DNA of 59,930 nucleotides from the NCBI GenBank assembly GCA_027307335.1, contig DAHUXD010000019.1, positions 70,712 through 130,641 on the forward strand, in the 5' to 3' direction. Position 1 is the stretch's first letter; every line of letters begins with the position of its first letter. Below the pieces are notes generated by a model. It was not told the origin of the DNA. It saw nothing but the letters and a program-made list of their open reading frames with translations, and searched no databases. Source of the DNA: Acidobacteriota bacterium. GTDB taxonomy: Bacteria > Acidobacteriota > Thermoanaerobaculia > UBA5066 > Gp7-AA6. Position numbers and translations under genes: made by a program. Shown here piece by piece: positions 26,243 through 36,193 of this stretch.

Positions 26243-26893
26243 ATGAAGTGGATCGTCCGGATCGGCATCGTCGCGCTGGCCGCGGTGCTCGCGTCCCACT
26301 GCGTCCTGGGACAGACGCCGGCGCCCGCGCGGACCGCGTCGACCAAGCCCGCCCTCGCGCCGGTCGCGAAGGCCGCGTTCGCCGGCGGCTGCTTCTGGTG
26401 CATGCAGGGGGAGTTCGAGGAGCTGCCCGGCGTGAAGTCCGTGATCGCGGGCTACACGGGCGGCACCACGCCGCATCCCACCTACGAGCAGGTCTCGTCC
26501 GGCGCGACGGGGCACTTCGAGTCGATCGAGATCACGTACGACCCGAGGAAGATCTCGTACGAGAAGATCCTCGACACCTACTGGCACAACGTCGACCCGT
26601 TCACGCCGTACGGCCAGTTCTGCGACAACGGCCCGCAGTACCGCACCGCGATCTTCGTGCACGACGACGCGCAGCGCGCCGCGGCGGAGGCCTCGAAGGA
26701 AAAGATCGAACAGACGGCGAAGAAGAAGGTGGTCACGCAGATCCTTCCGGCCTCGACGTTCTGGCCGGCGGAGGAGTACCACCAGGACTACGCGAAGAAG
26801 AATCCGTTCCGGTACGGGCTGTACCGGAAGGGCTGCGGCCGCGACGAGCTCCTGGAGCAGATCTGGGGGACGCCGCCGAAGGAGAAGCCATGA
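26243..26893 (+). CDS. msrA: Exported peptide methionine (S)-S-oxide reductase
   Basis: MsrA reduces the S-epimer of methionine sulfoxide. A signal peptide (about 1-23) implies periplasmic repair. The catalytic motif FAGGCFWC is at 48-53, with the nucleophile C50. It continues with [59 protein letters not shown] and AEEYHQDY. The C-terminal Cys in RKGCGRDE may resolve the disulfide. The stop overlaps the msrB start (ATGA), so both exported reductases are made together. Confidence 0.95.
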   Translation: MKWIVRIGIVALAAVLASHCVLGQTPAPARTASTKPALAPVAKAAFAGGCFWCMQGEFEELPGVKSVIAGYTGGTTPHPTYEQVSSGATGHFESIEITYDPRKISYEKILDTYWHNVDPFTPYGQFCDNGPQYRTAIFVHDDAQRAAAEASKEKIEQTAKKKVVTQILPASTFWPAEEYHQDYAKKNPFRYGLYRKGCGRDELLEQIWGTPPKEKP

Positions 26894-27429
26894 TCGCGAT
26901 CGTGCTCGCCGCGCTGATCGCCGGAGCGCCGGGCGCGCCGACGCCCGCGCCGGCGGCGAAGGCGTGGAACGCGTCGACGTTCGTCAAGCCGTCCGACGCC
27001 GAGCTGCAGAAGAGGCTGACACCGCTCCAGTACCAGGTGACGCAGCACTCCGGCACCGAGCCCGCGTTCTCGAACGCGATGGCGCACACGACGGCCGCCG
27101 GCATCTACGTCGACATCGTCTCGGGCGAGCCGCTCTTCTCCTCGCTCGAGAAGTACGACTCGGGCACCGGGTGGCCGAGCTTCTGGAAGCCGCTCGACAA
27201 CGTCAAGCAGGCGGACAAGGGGAGCGTCTTCTTCGGCATCGAGGTGCGCTCGGCGCACGCCGACTCCCACCTCGGCCACGTCTTCACCGACGGCCCGCCG
27301 CCGACGGGGCTGCGCTACTGCATCAACGCGGCCGCGCTGCGGTTCGTGCCGGTCGACCGTCTCGAGGTCGAGGGCTACGGCAAGTACCTCGTCCTCTTCG
27401 AGACGAAGAGCGCGGCGGCGAAGAAGTAG
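26890..27429 (+). CDS. msrB: Exported peptide methionine (R)-S-oxide reductase
   Basis: MsrB acts on the R-epimer. The 179-residue product carries a short N-terminal hydrophobic signal. Family motifs are [50 protein letters not shown] and [27 protein letters not shown]; the last holds the catalytic Cys (about 143). The two CxxC pairs that bind zinc in many MsrB proteins are absent, so this is the zinc-free form. It pairs with msrA for envelope oxidative-damage repair. Confidence 0.93.
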   Translation: MIAIVLAALIAGAPGAPTPAPAAKAWNASTFVKPSDAELQKRLTPLQYQVTQHSGTEPAFSNAMAHTTAAGIYVDIVSGEPLFSSLEKYDSGTGWPSFWKPLDNVKQADKGSVFFGIEVRSAHADSHLGHVFTDGPPPTGLRYCINAAALRFVPVDRLEVEGYGKYLVLFETKSAAAKK

Positions 27430-27461
27430 TCGCTGGGATCGAGCGCGCGGCGGAGGCGCGG

Positions 27462-27490
27462 TTGACTCCCCGGATGGAGTCCGCTACTCT
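27462..27490 (+). promoter_or_regulatory. Sigma-70 promoter of tRNA-Asn
   Basis: TTGACT (27462-27467) and TACTCT (27485-27490) are separated by 17 bp. The expected start near 27497 leaves a 10-nt leader before the tRNA. Confidence 0.7.
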
Positions 27491-27506
27491 CCCCGATCCG
27501 CTCTTT

Positions 27507-27581
27507 TCCTCAGTAGCTCAATGGCAGAGCATCCGGCTGTTAACCGGAGGGTTGTAGGTTCAAATCCTACCTGAGGAGCCA
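27507..27581 (+). tRNA. tRNA-Asn (GTT)
   Basis: The acceptor stem is TCCTCAG/CTGAGGA with discriminator G and encoded CCA. The D stem is GCTC/GAGC. The anticodon stem is TCCGG/CCGGA with loop CTGTTAA (anticodon GTT), and the T stem is GTAGG/CCTAC. All pair perfectly. The last 25 bp of the locus recur at 29953-29977, marking it as an integration target. Confidence 0.96.
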
Positions 27582-27583
27582 CT
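27559..27583. repeat. attL-like site at the tRNA-Asn 3' end
   Basis: This covers the T-loop to just past CCA. The 25 bp are identical to 29953-29977; with one mismatch the match extends 3 bp to the left. Integrase targets commonly use this part of tRNA genes, and integration regenerates an intact tRNA, as here. Confidence 0.75.
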
Positions 27584-27727
27584 GCTTCTTTTTTCCGCGA
27601 ACGACCATAGGCTGCGGGGAGCTCTGGTCCTCCAGCGTCATTTCGTTTTCGAAGTAGGAAAAGGTCGGTTCCGCGGGCAACTCTCAGAAAACGCCTCAGG
27701 AGACCCTGCCGTTGACTCAGCAGATCG

Positions 27728-29677
27728 TCACGGTAGAACGAAGGTGTTCACCAGGAACGCAGCGGCCTGCCCGCGATTGAGCGAGTCGTTCGGGCAGTAG
27801 AGAAGCGGGCTCGCCTGACACCCGCCGGTGATTCCTTCCGCGTAAAGCTCTTCGATCCAGTTCGCGAAAGTGCTCGGGCACGGCACGTCCACGAAGAGGC
27901 CCGAACAAACAGGCGGCACGTACCCGGAGCCATGCCTCGCCTTGAGAAGGAAGACGGCGACCTCAGCACGCGTCGCGGGGTCCGAGGGACAGAAGTTGTC
28001 GCCGCCGCAGCCGCCGGTAATTCCCTCGGCCGAAAATGCCTCGATCCAATCGGCGAACGGGGAGGGGCAGGGAACGTCGAGGAATTGGCCGGTGCAAGAC
28101 GGGGGAATGTAGGTCGGACCGTGTTCCGCTTTCAGCAGAAAGACGGCAATCTGGTCGCGGAGCAACGGGTAGTCGCGACAGTAGTAGCCCCCCGTACACC
28201 CGGCGGTGATCCCGTCGCGGAAGATCCGTTCGACAGCATCGTGAAACACGTCAGACTGGGGAACGTCGAGAAAGTCGGCGAAGAATCCTCCGGTCAAAGT
28301 CACCGAAGGTCCCGGAGAGCCCGGATTCGTAATCGTGACGTCGTTGAGGGTCCCTGGCCCGAGTGCGGGGCGAAAATTCCCGCTAATAATGTTCGGGTCC
28401 AGGACGGCGCCGAGGGGGACCGGCGCGCCGTCGGTCGTCACGCTCGCGCCGGGAACGAAGCCGCCACCCAGGATGTACACACTCGTAAAGTCCGCGTATG
28501 GCCCCGAGCTCGGAACAATAGAGTTGATCGCGAGGGTCGTCGAGGTCAGGCGGAACACGGCGTCTTGGCCGAAGAAGTTGGAGCTCAGAAGACCCCACAA
28601 GTCACCATCGGCCGTCTGGACCAGGCCCCCGGGATAGGCGACGTTGGCGTCGAAGAAATCGAAGAGTGTCGAGAGGTTTCCCGACGCATCGACGCGGAAG
28701 ATCTCCCCGAGTCCATTGGCTCCGCCGTTCGTCGTCCATCCGTAGAGATTGCCGTCGGCCGACTGCAGGACTCCCTTGTTACCCACGAAGGCGGGACCGA
28801 ACGGACGTTGAGTCGTGATATTCCCGGCCAGGTCCATCGAAAACACCGTTCCCCCCTCGGTCGGACCGCAAGCCAGGGTCGTGCCATGGAGATTGCCGTC
28901 GCTGGATTGGACGAGCGAGTCCGGAACGTTGCCATCCGTGTCGCAGTCGAAGGCGTGAACCGTCGTGTAGTTGCCGGAGGCATCCATCCGAAAGATCTCC
29001 CCGAAACCGCCGCCCGTCGAGTTCAACGCTCCGTAGAAGTTGTCGTCCAGGCCCTGAAGGAGATTGGTGACGGCGGTCTCAGGCCCGAGCGTGATCAGTG
29101 TCGTCAAGTTGTACTGAGCGTCGAGTCTGTAGATCGTTCCACCTCCGGATTGAGTGCAGTGGCAGTGAGGAAAGGGCGGAGGCGTACACGTGACCTGCGT
29201 GCAGTGAGTGGGTGTCACCCCATAGAAGTTGCCGTCGCTGGCCTGGATCAGGTCGGTGGTCGAGACTCCGGAGGGGTACTGATAAAGGAGCTGGACGTTT
29301 CCGGCGAGGTCCATGCGGAAGAAATTCGTCGGCTCGAGGTAAGGGGTCATCGTGCCGTAGAGGTTTCCGTCGAGGCCCTGAAGCAGCGTGTCGATGGAGC
29401 CCGGGTTTTGCCAGTGGAAGTCGTGGATGTTCTCGGCCGCGCAGGATGGGCTGATTCGAAAAACGGACCCCTCCACGGTCGGAAGGTAGAGGTTCCCGTC
29501 GGAGCCGACGAGAATGTTCCGGAAGCCGTCGAAAACGGTCGAAAAGCCGTCGACGAGCTGGAACTGCGATGGCTGCGCGCCACTCGGGACGGCGATGGCG
29601 AGGGCGGTCGCCATGAAAGCACTCAATCGCAAGGCGCTTCCGACAACGCACCTCGAGGAGACGAACCCGCTCATCAT
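27728..29677 (-). CDS. Secreted GloVer-repeat / TIG / SLH-like surface protein
   Basis: The 649-residue exported protein starts at ATG 29677, with AAGGTGAG in front. A signal peptide (about 1-35, ending PSGAQ) precedes seven Gloeo-Verruco (GloVer, choice-of-anchor) repeats of the type LLQGLDGNLYGT, SDGNFYGVT and QSADGNLYGWT (about 45-370), probably a beta-propeller. An IPT/TIG-like domain (SIVPSSGPYADFTSVYILGGGFVPG) and three SLH-like modules end the protein. Each module contains GITGGC…YC and TRAEVAVFLLKARHG-type stretches. It is the only gene in a tRNA-flanked segment and is clearly less GC-rich than its neighbours. A related SLH-like tail occurs in the protein at 50644-53895. Confidence 0.85.
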   Translation of the reverse strand: MMSGFVSSRCVVGSALRLSAFMATALAIAVPSGAQPSQFQLVDGFSTVFDGFRNILVGSDGNLYLPTVEGSVFRISPSCAAENIHDFHWQNPGSIDTLLQGLDGNLYGTMTPYLEPTNFFRMDLAGNVQLLYQYPSGVSTTDLIQASDGNFYGVTPTHCTQVTCTPPPFPHCHCTQSGGGTIYRLDAQYNLTTLITLGPETAVTNLLQGLDDNFYGALNSTGGGFGEIFRMDASGNYTTVHAFDCDTDGNVPDSLVQSSDGNLHGTTLACGPTEGGTVFSMDLAGNITTQRPFGPAFVGNKGVLQSADGNLYGWTTNGGANGLGEIFRVDASGNLSTLFDFFDANVAYPGGLVQTADGDLWGLLSSNFFGQDAVFRLTSTTLAINSIVPSSGPYADFTSVYILGGGFVPGASVTTDGAPVPLGAVLDPNIISGNFRPALGPGTLNDVTITNPGSPGPSVTLTGGFFADFLDVPQSDVFHDAVERIFRDGITAGCTGGYYCRDYPLLRDQIAVFLLKAEHGPTYIPPSCTGQFLDVPCPSPFADWIEAFSAEGITGGCGGDNFCPSDPATRAEVAVFLLKARHGSGYVPPVCSGLFVDVPCPSTFANWIEELYAEGITGGCQASPLLYCPNDSLNRGQAAAFLVNTFVLP

Positions 29678-29952
29678 CCACTCACCTTCTTGGGAGGTAC
29701 CGCAGATCGCATGCCCCCCCTTTCCCTTAAAGACGAAAACGACGGGAAGAACCGGACAGGCCGCCTTCAGTTGAAGAGTGGTTGAGAAGGGGAGAACGTG
29801 ACAGCGATGGTTGGCCCCCAAGCGGCCAGGTCGCGTACTTCCTCTCGCCCGGCTGGCTGAAGATCGACCCCACCTCAAGCACTCTCAGAAAAAAGGGCCG
29901 CCGACTCAGAAAGAACCGCCGAAATCCTCAGGTTTTCGGAGAAAGCGGAAGT

Positions 29953-29977
29953 TTCAAATCCTACCTGAGGAGCCACT
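29953..29977. repeat. attR-like duplicate of the tRNA-Asn 3' end
   Basis: The 25 bp are identical to the tRNA-Asn T-loop, acceptor strand and CCA at 27559-27583, and no tRNA body lies in front. The bracketed segment is 2394 bp long. The copy lies 51 bp before the first kinase gene. Confidence 0.75.
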
Positions 29978-30010
29978 AGTCTCCGAGCCTCGGACCCGAG
30001 AGGCGCGGTG

Positions 30011-30031
30011 TAGTCTTTCGGCAGTTCGATG
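30011..30031 (+). promoter_or_regulatory. Near-leaderless promoter motif of kinase 1
   Basis: A GGTGTAGTCT -10-like box (TAGTCT 30011-30016) lies 12 nt before the ATG, and GCAGTTCGATG follows. The same layout precedes kinase 2. No Shine-Dalgarno is visible, so translation is probably leaderless or nearly so. Confidence 0.5.
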
Positions 30032-32719
30032 ACACTCTCAGCCGGGACTCGTCTCGGCCCCTACGAGATCCTCGCGCCGCTCGGAGCGGGCGGAATGGGC
30101 GAGGTGTATCGGGCGAGCGACGCCAAGCTCAAGCGCGAGGTGGCGATCAAGGTTCTGCCAGAGTCCGTGGCGAGAGATCGCGAGCGGCTGGCGCGGTTCG
30201 AGCGCGAGGCGCAGGTGCTGGCCTCGCTCAACCATCCCAACATCGCGACCATTCACGGCGTCGAGGAATCGGGTGGCGCGTTGGCTCTGGTCATGGAGCT
30301 GGTCGAAGGGCCGACGCTCGAGGATCGGATTGCGGAGGGGCCGGTTCCTGTCGCGGAGGCTCTTCCGATCGCTCGCGAGATCGCGGAGGGGCTCGACTAC
30401 GCGCACGAGCGAGGAATCATCCATCGAGACCTGAAGCCCGCCAACGTCAAGCTGACCGGGGACGGGAAGGTCAAGATCCTCGACTTCGGCCTGGCGAAGG
30501 CGCTCGATCCTGTCTCGGGAGCCTCGTCGCCGGATGTGACGCGTTCGCCGACGATCACGGCGGCGGCAACTCAGGCAGGGGTGATCCTGGGGACGGCGGC
30601 GTACATGTCGCCGGAGCAGGCGCGTGGAAGGCCGGCCGACAAGCGCTCCGACATCTGGGCGTTTGGCTGCGTCCTGTGGGAGATGCTCACGGGCAAGCGC
30701 CTCTTCCACGGTGAAACGGTATCCGACACGCTGGCGGCGGTTCTCCGAGCGGACATCGACTGGGCAACCTTGCCTGCCGGAACGCCCCCGGCGATCCGGC
30801 GGCTGCTCGAACGCTGTCTCGAACGGGACCCGAAGCGGCGGCTGCGCGACGTCGGGGAAGCCCGCATCGCGATCGAAGAGGGTCCAGCGAGTCTCATCGC
30901 CGCCCACTCGGAGGTTGCCCCGGGACTGATTTCGAGGCGTGCCGGGCGGGGGCGGATGGTGGCGGCGGCGCTGGCGGGGGTGGCGGTCGGTGCCGGGCTC
31001 GTCGCGGGAGTCGCCGCGATGCGTCACGGGCGATCGGCGAGGGACTCCACGGTTCGGCTCAACGTCACCCTCCCGCGGGGGCAGGCGATGGTGGTGCAAG
31101 ACCTGCCGAACTTCGCGTTGTCGCGCGACGGAGCGGAGATGGCTTACGTCGCCAGGAAGGAGTCCGGGAAGAGCGCGCTCTACTTGCGGTCCCTAGGCTC
31201 TTTCGAGCCCAGGGAGCTCCCCGATACCGAAGGCGCGTTGGCGCCCTTCTTCTCTCCCGATGGTCAGTGGGTGGCATACCTCGTCGGAGGAAAGCTCCAG
31301 AAGATGGCCGTGTCGGGAGGGCCTGCCCAACCGGTTTGCGACTCGCCGGTTTCAGACCTCGGAGTCGGTGCGTGGGCCGACGACGGAAGCATCCTCGTTC
31401 CGTCGACGAACGGGAGTCTGACGCGCGCCGCCCCGTCGGGCGGAAAGTGCGTCGAGATCGTCAAGCCCGATGCATCGCGCGGCGGAATTCTGCAACCCGA
31501 ATCGCTTCCGGGCGGAGAGGGGATTCTCTTTGCGGGCGTGGGAGGTTTTCAAGCGAGCCAGGCCCACATCGCGGTGCTCGACCTCAAGACGGGCAAGTCG
31601 GAGGTGATCATTTCCCAGGGCACGAACCCCCGCTATGTGGAGCCCGGGTTCGTCGTGTTCGGCCGCTCCGGCGCCATCCTGGCCGCGCCGTTCGATCCGC
31701 ATGGCCTGAAACTGCTGGGCCAGCCTTTCCCGGTCGTCGAGGGAGTCATGCCCGACTCCGCGTCCGGAATGGAGCAGTTTGCCGTTTCGAGGAGCGGCGT
31801 GCTCGCCTACGTCGCCGGAGCGCGCACGGCCGTCAAGAGACGGATCGTGATGGCGGACCGGAAGGGCGTTTCCACGGTGGTCACCGCGGACGCGAATTCC
31901 TACGAAGATCTTTCTCTTTCGCCGGACGGGCGCGAGATCGCCATGACCGTCGAGGGCGCAACCTGGAACATCTGGGTCCACCAACTCGATCGCGGAACTC
32001 TGACGCGGCTGACGTTCGAAAACGACAACCGCGACCCACTCTGGACGCCCGACGGGAAGCGGGTCGTCTACACGTCGCTGCGAAACGGCCTGTGGGGCCT
32101 CTACTGGACGCCCGTAGACGGGAGCGGTCCGGAAGAGCTGCTGCTGGCTCGCAAGAACTGGCTATTCGCCACCTCGTGGTCTGCTGACGGCCGCTTTCTG
32201 GCTTTCGGCGAACAGGATCCGAAGACCGGGGTCGACATCTGGATTCTTCCCATGGGGGGAGACCGCAAGCCCTATCCCTTCGTGCGCTCCTCGTTTCGGG
32301 AATGGTTCGGAGAGTTCTCGCCAGACGGCCGCTGGATCGCCTACGAATCGAACGAATCCGGCCGGAGCGAGGTCTACCTGCGTCCCTTTCCGGGCCCCGG
32401 CGGCAAATGGCAGGTCTCGACGGAAGGGGGCGCCCGGCCGGAGTGGTCTCGAGACGGACGAGAGCTCTTCTATTTCGAAAACGACAGGATCATGCGCGTC
32501 ACGGTGGACGGCGGCCAGGCTCTCGCGGTCGGTCGGCCGGAGCTCCTGTTCCCGTGCAATTGCTTCGATTCCGGCCGCTACTACGAGGTGACTCCGGACG
32601 CCAAACACTTCCTGCTCATCCAGAACGCGCAGCCGGTCAGCCCCGTCGCCGAGCTCAACGTCGTGCTCGGCTGGGGACGCGAGCTCGAACGGCGGATGCA
32701 CGAGAAGCCGGCCCAGTGA
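30029..32719 (+). CDS. PknB-type Ser/Thr kinase with TolB-like propeller, paralogue 1
   Basis: The 896-residue membrane kinase has an N-terminal Hanks-type domain (about 12-275). The glycine loop is [12 protein letters not shown], the ATP lysine K41, the catalytic loop [12 protein letters not shown] (D134), and the activation segment DFGLAK, then [14 protein letters not shown] single membrane helix follows (about 310-331). The extracytoplasmic part is a WD40/TolB (PD40) propeller with repeats such as [37 protein letters not shown] and [12 protein letters not shown]. This architecture is expanded in Acidobacteria. The signal and substrates are unknown. It is adjacent to paralogue 2 in the same orientation, and both share a 5' motif. 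Confidence 0.93.
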   Translation: MTLSAGTRLGPYEILAPLGAGGMGEVYRASDAKLKREVAIKVLPESVARDRERLARFEREAQVLASLNHPNIATIHGVEESGGALALVMELVEGPTLEDRIAEGPVPVAEALPIAREIAEGLDYAHERGIIHRDLKPANVKLTGDGKVKILDFGLAKALDPVSGASSPDVTRSPTITAAATQAGVILGTAAYMSPEQARGRPADKRSDIWAFGCVLWEMLTGKRLFHGETVSDTLAAVLRADIDWATLPAGTPPAIRRLLERCLERDPKRRLRDVGEARIAIEEGPASLIAAHSEVAPGLISRRAGRGRMVAAALAGVAVGAGLVAGVAAMRHGRSARDSTVRLNVTLPRGQAMVVQDLPNFALSRDGAEMAYVARKESGKSALYLRSLGSFEPRELPDTEGALAPFFSPDGQWVAYLVGGKLQKMAVSGGPAQPVCDSPVSDLGVGAWADDGSILVPSTNGSLTRAAPSGGKCVEIVKPDASRGGILQPESLPGGEGILFAGVGGFQASQAHIAVLDLKTGKSEVIISQGTNPRYVEPGFVVFGRSGAILAAPFDPHGLKLLGQPFPVVEGVMPDSASGMEQFAVSRSGVLAYVAGARTAVKRRIVMADRKGVSTVVTADANSYEDLSLSPDGREIAMTVEGATWNIWVHQLDRGTLTRLTFENDNRDPLWTPDGKRVVYTSLRNGLWGLYWTPVDGSGPEELLLARKNWLFATSWSADGRFLAFGEQDPKTGVDIWILPMGGDRKPYPFVRSSFREWFGEFSPDGRWIAYESNESGRSEVYLRPFPGPGGKWQVSTEGGARPEWSRDGRELFYFENDRIMRVTVDGGQALAVGRPELLFPCNCFDSGRYYEVTPDAKHFLLIQNAQPVSPVAELNVVLGWGRELERRMHEKPAQ

Positions 32720-32889
32720 CGCTGCCGCCGCTAGTCGCCTGAGACTTCAGAATCGTCGCCCTGATCGGTAGTCCAGCCTCGAGCCGGGGGGCGAAGGCTT
32801 CCAATCTCCCGTAGCCAGCCCCCGAAAAGGTTCCAACTGAGAACTATGTGGGGAGCCGCTACCCCCCCCGAACAATTACTCTCGTAACC

Positions 32890-32919
32890 ACGGTGTAGAG
32901 TTTTCTGCCAAGTTCGATG
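32890..32919 (+). promoter_or_regulatory. Near-leaderless promoter motif of kinase 2
   Basis: CGGTGTAGAGT (TAGAGT box at 32896-32901), then TTTCTGCCAAGTTCGATG, is strongly similar to the 5' region of kinase 1. It has no Shine-Dalgarno. The rest of 32720-32916 shows nothing else recognisable. Confidence 0.5.
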
Positions 32920-35499
32920 GCTCTTTCCGCGGGTACCCGCCTCGGCCCCTACGAAATCCTGTCGCCGCTCGGCGCCGGGGGGATGGGCGAGGTCTATCGG
33001 GCGCGCGATACGCGCCTCGGCCGCGAGGTCGCGATCAAGGTGCTGCCGGCTGAGCTCGCCGAGAACCAGGAACGGCTGAGGCGCTTCGAGAAGGAGGCCC
33101 GCTCGGCCTCGGCGCTCAACCACCACAACATCGTCACGGTCTTCGACATCGGGGCGACGGACGGCGTCCCCTGGATCGCGATGGAACGCGTCGAAGGGGA
33201 GACGCTGCGCGGGCTCCTCGCCGCTGGAGCGCTGCCGCTGAAGAAGCTTCTCGGAATCGGGTCCCAGATCGCGGACGGTCTCTCCCGAGCCCACGCCACC
33301 GGGATCGTCCACCGCGACCTGAAGCCCGAGAACGTGATGGTCACGCGTGACGGGATCGTCAAGATCCTCGACTTCGGCCTCGCCAAGCTGACCTCTCCGG
33401 CGGCCGAGAGCGGCGAGCTGACCGAGTCGCCCACCGTATCGGCCGCGACGGAGGCCGGCGTCGTGCTCGGCACCGTCGGCTACATGTCGCCCGAGCAGGC
33501 GCTCGGTGGAGCGCTCGACTTCCGCTCGGACCAGTTCTCTCTCGGCGCGATCCTCTACGAGATGGCTGCCGGCAGTCGAGCCTTTGCGCGGCCGAGCGCT
33601 CCGGAGACCATGACCGCGATCATTCGCGAGGAGCCCGAGCCGCTCTCCTCCGCGGCGCCCGCAGCCCCTCTGGCGCTTCGCTGGATCGTGGAACGGTGCC
33701 TCGCCAAGGATCCGGAGGAGCGCTACGCCTCGACGAAGGATCTCGCCCGCGATCTGTTGCGGCTCAGGGACGGCCTCTCCGAGGCGAGCCTGTCGGGTGC
33801 CGCGGCTGCCGCCGTCGCCGCCCCGGTTCCGCGCCGGAGCCTCCGCAGCGTCGTCGCCCTGGTGGCGGCGGTGGCCCTCGTCTTGGGCGCGATCGCCGGC
33901 GTCGTCGCGACACGAAAGCCCCCGCCGGGACCGCCGGTCTACCGCCCCCTGACTTTCCGCCGCGGGTATCTCTTCAACGCCCGCTTCGCGCCCGACGGAA
34001 GAACCGTCCTCTACTCGGCGGCCTGGGGACAGGGGAGTCAGGCGGTGCGGATGTATTCGACTCGTCTCGACAGCACGGAATCCACCGCGCTCCCGCTCCC
34101 GAACGACTCCGGCATCCTCTCGATCTCGGGCTCCGGCAAGCTCGCGCTTCTGCTCGACGGAGATCCCTACGTGATCGCCGAGGCGTCGCTGGCGGGCGGG
34201 GCGCCGCGTCAGCTCGTCGAGGCCCGGCATCCGGACGAAGTCGCTGCGGACTGGGAGCCGGGCGGAGATCGTCTCGCCGTCGTTCGCGAGGGCCGGCTCG
34301 AGTTTCCGGTCGGAAAGGTCCTCGTGCCGGCGTCGGCCGAAGGCCGGGTCCACGCCCTCCGATTTTCGCCCGACGGTCGGCGGATCGCGTTCCTCGAGAG
34401 GCGGGGACATTTCGTCGATGCCGTGGGTGTCGTGGATTTGACCGGCAAGAAGACGATCCTCTCGGAGGGATGGAACACCGGGATGTCCCTCGCGTGGCAC
34501 CCGACGACGGGCGAGATCTGGTTTTCGGCCCGGGAGGGCGGCGGCAGTCTGGGGGTCATCGAGCTCTACGCCGTCTCTCTGTCCGGTGTACGGCGCACGG
34601 TGGCCCAGACCCCGCAGCTGCTGATCGTGAGGGACATCGCCCGCGACGGGCGAGTGCTCGTGCAAAGCGACGACTGGCCGATGACGATGATGTGCCTGCC
34701 GCCGGGAGCGTCGCGCGAGGTCGATGTGACCTGGCTCGATTTTTCGGACGGCCAGGCGCTCTCTGACGATGGGCAGGATCTTCTCTTCACCGAGGGGGGT
34801 GCCGGCGCCGGAGCGAAGGGCGCAACCTACATGCGCAAGACCGACGGGTCCGCGCCTGCCGTGCGGCTCGGGGACGGCGAGATGGCCCGGGACCTCTCTC
34901 CCGACAAGAAGTGGGCCTTGCAGGTCTGGCCGGACCGGCTCGTTCTGCTTCCGGTGGGACCGGGCGAGTCGAAGACGATCCAGGACAAGAGCCTCGACTA
35001 CAAAAACGCGAGGTGGTTTCCGGATGGGAGAAGGCTGATCATCGAGGCGGCAGCCCCGGGGCGCCCGTCTCGGGTGTACGTGCGCGACCTGGATGGCGGC
35101 CCGCCCCGGCCAGTCACACCCGAAGGAACCGCGGGAGGGCGAATTTCCCCCGACGGCAAGCTCGTCGCCGCCCTGGAGACGAAAAGCGGCCAATGGGCTC
35201 TCTACCCGATCGACGGCGGCGAGCCCCGTCCCATCCCGGGCATACAGGCGGGCGAATACGTCATCCGCTTCGATGCGAGCGGGACGAGCCTGTTCCTGGC
35301 TTCGGGGAGCCTGCCTCTTCGCATCGACCGGCTCGACCTCGCGTCCGGCAAGCGCTTCGCCTGGAAGCAGATCGTGCTGGCCGATCAGACAGGCGCGGAT
35401 TCGATCGGCAGCGTCCAACTCACGCCCGACGGCAGGTGCTACTGCTACAGCTTCATGCGCAGCCTCTCCCGGCTCTACGTCGTCGACGGGTTGCGCTGA
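32917..35499 (+). CDS. PknB-type Ser/Thr kinase with TolB-like propeller, paralogue 2
   Basis: This 860-residue kinase has the same layout as its upstream neighbour. The N-terminal kinase has [46 protein letters not shown] and DFGLAKLTS, then [14 protein letters not shown] and [16 protein letters not shown] transmembrane helix (about 308-330, [20 protein letters not shown]) leads to an extracytoplasmic PD40 propeller ([37 protein letters not shown]). The kinase halves of the pair are close, whereas the propellers differ clearly, so the two probably sense different signals. It ends about 170 bp before the DGPF gene. Confidence 0.93.
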   Translation: MALSAGTRLGPYEILSPLGAGGMGEVYRARDTRLGREVAIKVLPAELAENQERLRRFEKEARSASALNHHNIVTVFDIGATDGVPWIAMERVEGETLRGLLAAGALPLKKLLGIGSQIADGLSRAHATGIVHRDLKPENVMVTRDGIVKILDFGLAKLTSPAAESGELTESPTVSAATEAGVVLGTVGYMSPEQALGGALDFRSDQFSLGAILYEMAAGSRAFARPSAPETMTAIIREEPEPLSSAAPAAPLALRWIVERCLAKDPEERYASTKDLARDLLRLRDGLSEASLSGAAAAAVAAPVPRRSLRSVVALVAAVALVLGAIAGVVATRKPPPGPPVYRPLTFRRGYLFNARFAPDGRTVLYSAAWGQGSQAVRMYSTRLDSTESTALPLPNDSGILSISGSGKLALLLDGDPYVIAEASLAGGAPRQLVEARHPDEVAADWEPGGDRLAVVREGRLEFPVGKVLVPASAEGRVHALRFSPDGRRIAFLERRGHFVDAVGVVDLTGKKTILSEGWNTGMSLAWHPTTGEIWFSAREGGGSLGVIELYAVSLSGVRRTVAQTPQLLIVRDIARDGRVLVQSDDWPMTMMCLPPGASREVDVTWLDFSDGQALSDDGQDLLFTEGGAGAGAKGATYMRKTDGSAPAVRLGDGEMARDLSPDKKWALQVWPDRLVLLPVGPGESKTIQDKSLDYKNARWFPDGRRLIIEAAAPGRPSRVYVRDLDGGPPRPVTPEGTAGGRISPDGKLVAALETKSGQWALYPIDGGEPRPIPGIQAGEYVIRFDASGTSLFLASGSLPLRIDRLDLASGKRFAWKQIVLADQTGADSIGSVQLTPDGRCYCYSFMRSLSRLYVVDGLR

Positions 35500-35572
35500 C
35501 CGCGGGAGACGCCGCAGGCGAAAGAAGCGATCGATGCCTGCCCGATCGACCCGGGTGGCCGACTTCATCCCG

Positions 35573-35599
35573 TGTCGATTCGGGCCTGCCTCGCCCGAC
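35573..35599 (+). promoter_or_regulatory. ECF42-type promoter before DGPF gene 1
   Basis: TGTCGA (35573-35578), 17 bp, CGAC (35596-35599). It matches the TGTCGA / CGA(T)C pattern that I recall being reported for ECF42 sigma factors. The segment GTCGATTCGGGCC is nearly repeated in the promoter at 36142. Confidence 0.65.
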
Positions 35600-35671
35600 G
35601 TGGTAACAGAGCGAGGGTCGGCCCGGGCGAAGGCCGTCCGGGAAAGGCCGTCGATCGAAAGGAGTAGCGAA

Positions 35672-36088
35672 ATGCGCGTGATGGTGCTGGTGAAGGCGAC
35701 GAAGGAGTCGGAGGCGGGTGCGCTGCCGGATCCGAAGGCCGTCGCGGAGATGGGCAAGTTCAACGAGCAGCTGTTGAAGGCCGGGGTCATCCTGGCGATG
35801 GACGGACTCCGGGCGAGCTCCAAGGGCAAGCGGGTCCGCTTTTCGGGGGGAAAGAAGACGGTCATCGACGGGCCGTTCGCCGAGACGAAGGAGCTCGTCG
35901 CGGGCTTCTGGCTGTGGCAGGTCAAGTCGATGGAAGAAGCCGTCGAGTGGCTGAAGCGGGCTCCCTTCGAGGACGGGGAGGTCGAGATCCGGCCGGTGTT
36001 CGAGGCCGAGGACTTCGGCGACAGCATGACGCCCGAGCACCGCGAGAGATTCGAGAAGTTCCGCCGGGACAGGGGGATGACGTCGTAG
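35672..36088 (+). CDS. DGPF/YCII-related protein 1
   Basis: The 138-residue YCII-like (ferredoxin-fold) protein starts MRVMVLVKATKESEAGALPD and contains the signature VIDGPFAETKELVAGFWLWQV (about 70-90) and EIRPVFEAEDF. AAAGGAGTAGCGAA precedes the ATG. Genes of this DGPF class almost always travel with ECF42 sigma factors; their biochemical function is unknown. It is followed by a small membrane ORF and the sigma gene, and an ECF42-type promoter lies 73 bp upstream of its expected transcription start. Confidence 0.88.
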   Translation: MRVMVLVKATKESEAGALPDPKAVAEMGKFNEQLLKAGVILAMDGLRASSKGKRVRFSGGKKTVIDGPFAETKELVAGFWLWQVKSMEEAVEWLKRAPFEDGEVEIRPVFEAEDFGDSMTPEHRERFEKFRRDRGMTS

Positions 36089-36141
36089 CGGCGGCCTCGC
36101 GTCGCCGCCGCCCCCGCGCGGGTCGATTCCTTCACTGGGCT

Positions 36142-36168
36142 CGTCGATTTCGGGCCGGCTGGTTCGAC
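36142..36168 (+). promoter_or_regulatory. ECF42-type promoter before the small membrane ORF and sigma gene
   Basis: CGTCGA (36142-36147), 17 bp, CGAC (36165-36168). With GTCGATTTCGGGCC it closely repeats the promoter at 35573. The expected start near 36175 lies about 19 nt before the ATG at 36194. Confidence 0.6.
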
Positions 36169-36193
36169 GTCTCAGTGGAGGAGGACTCGGCCG

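Noticed and set aside
27590-27720. Integrase or recombinase gene inside the tRNA-flanked segment
   Set aside because: Neither strand between the att copies has a frame with integrase motifs; only the surface-protein gene is there.
27932-29785. 617-codon plus-strand ORF opposite the island gene
   Set aside because: No family features. The minus-strand frame has a signal peptide, repeats and a good ribosome-binding site.
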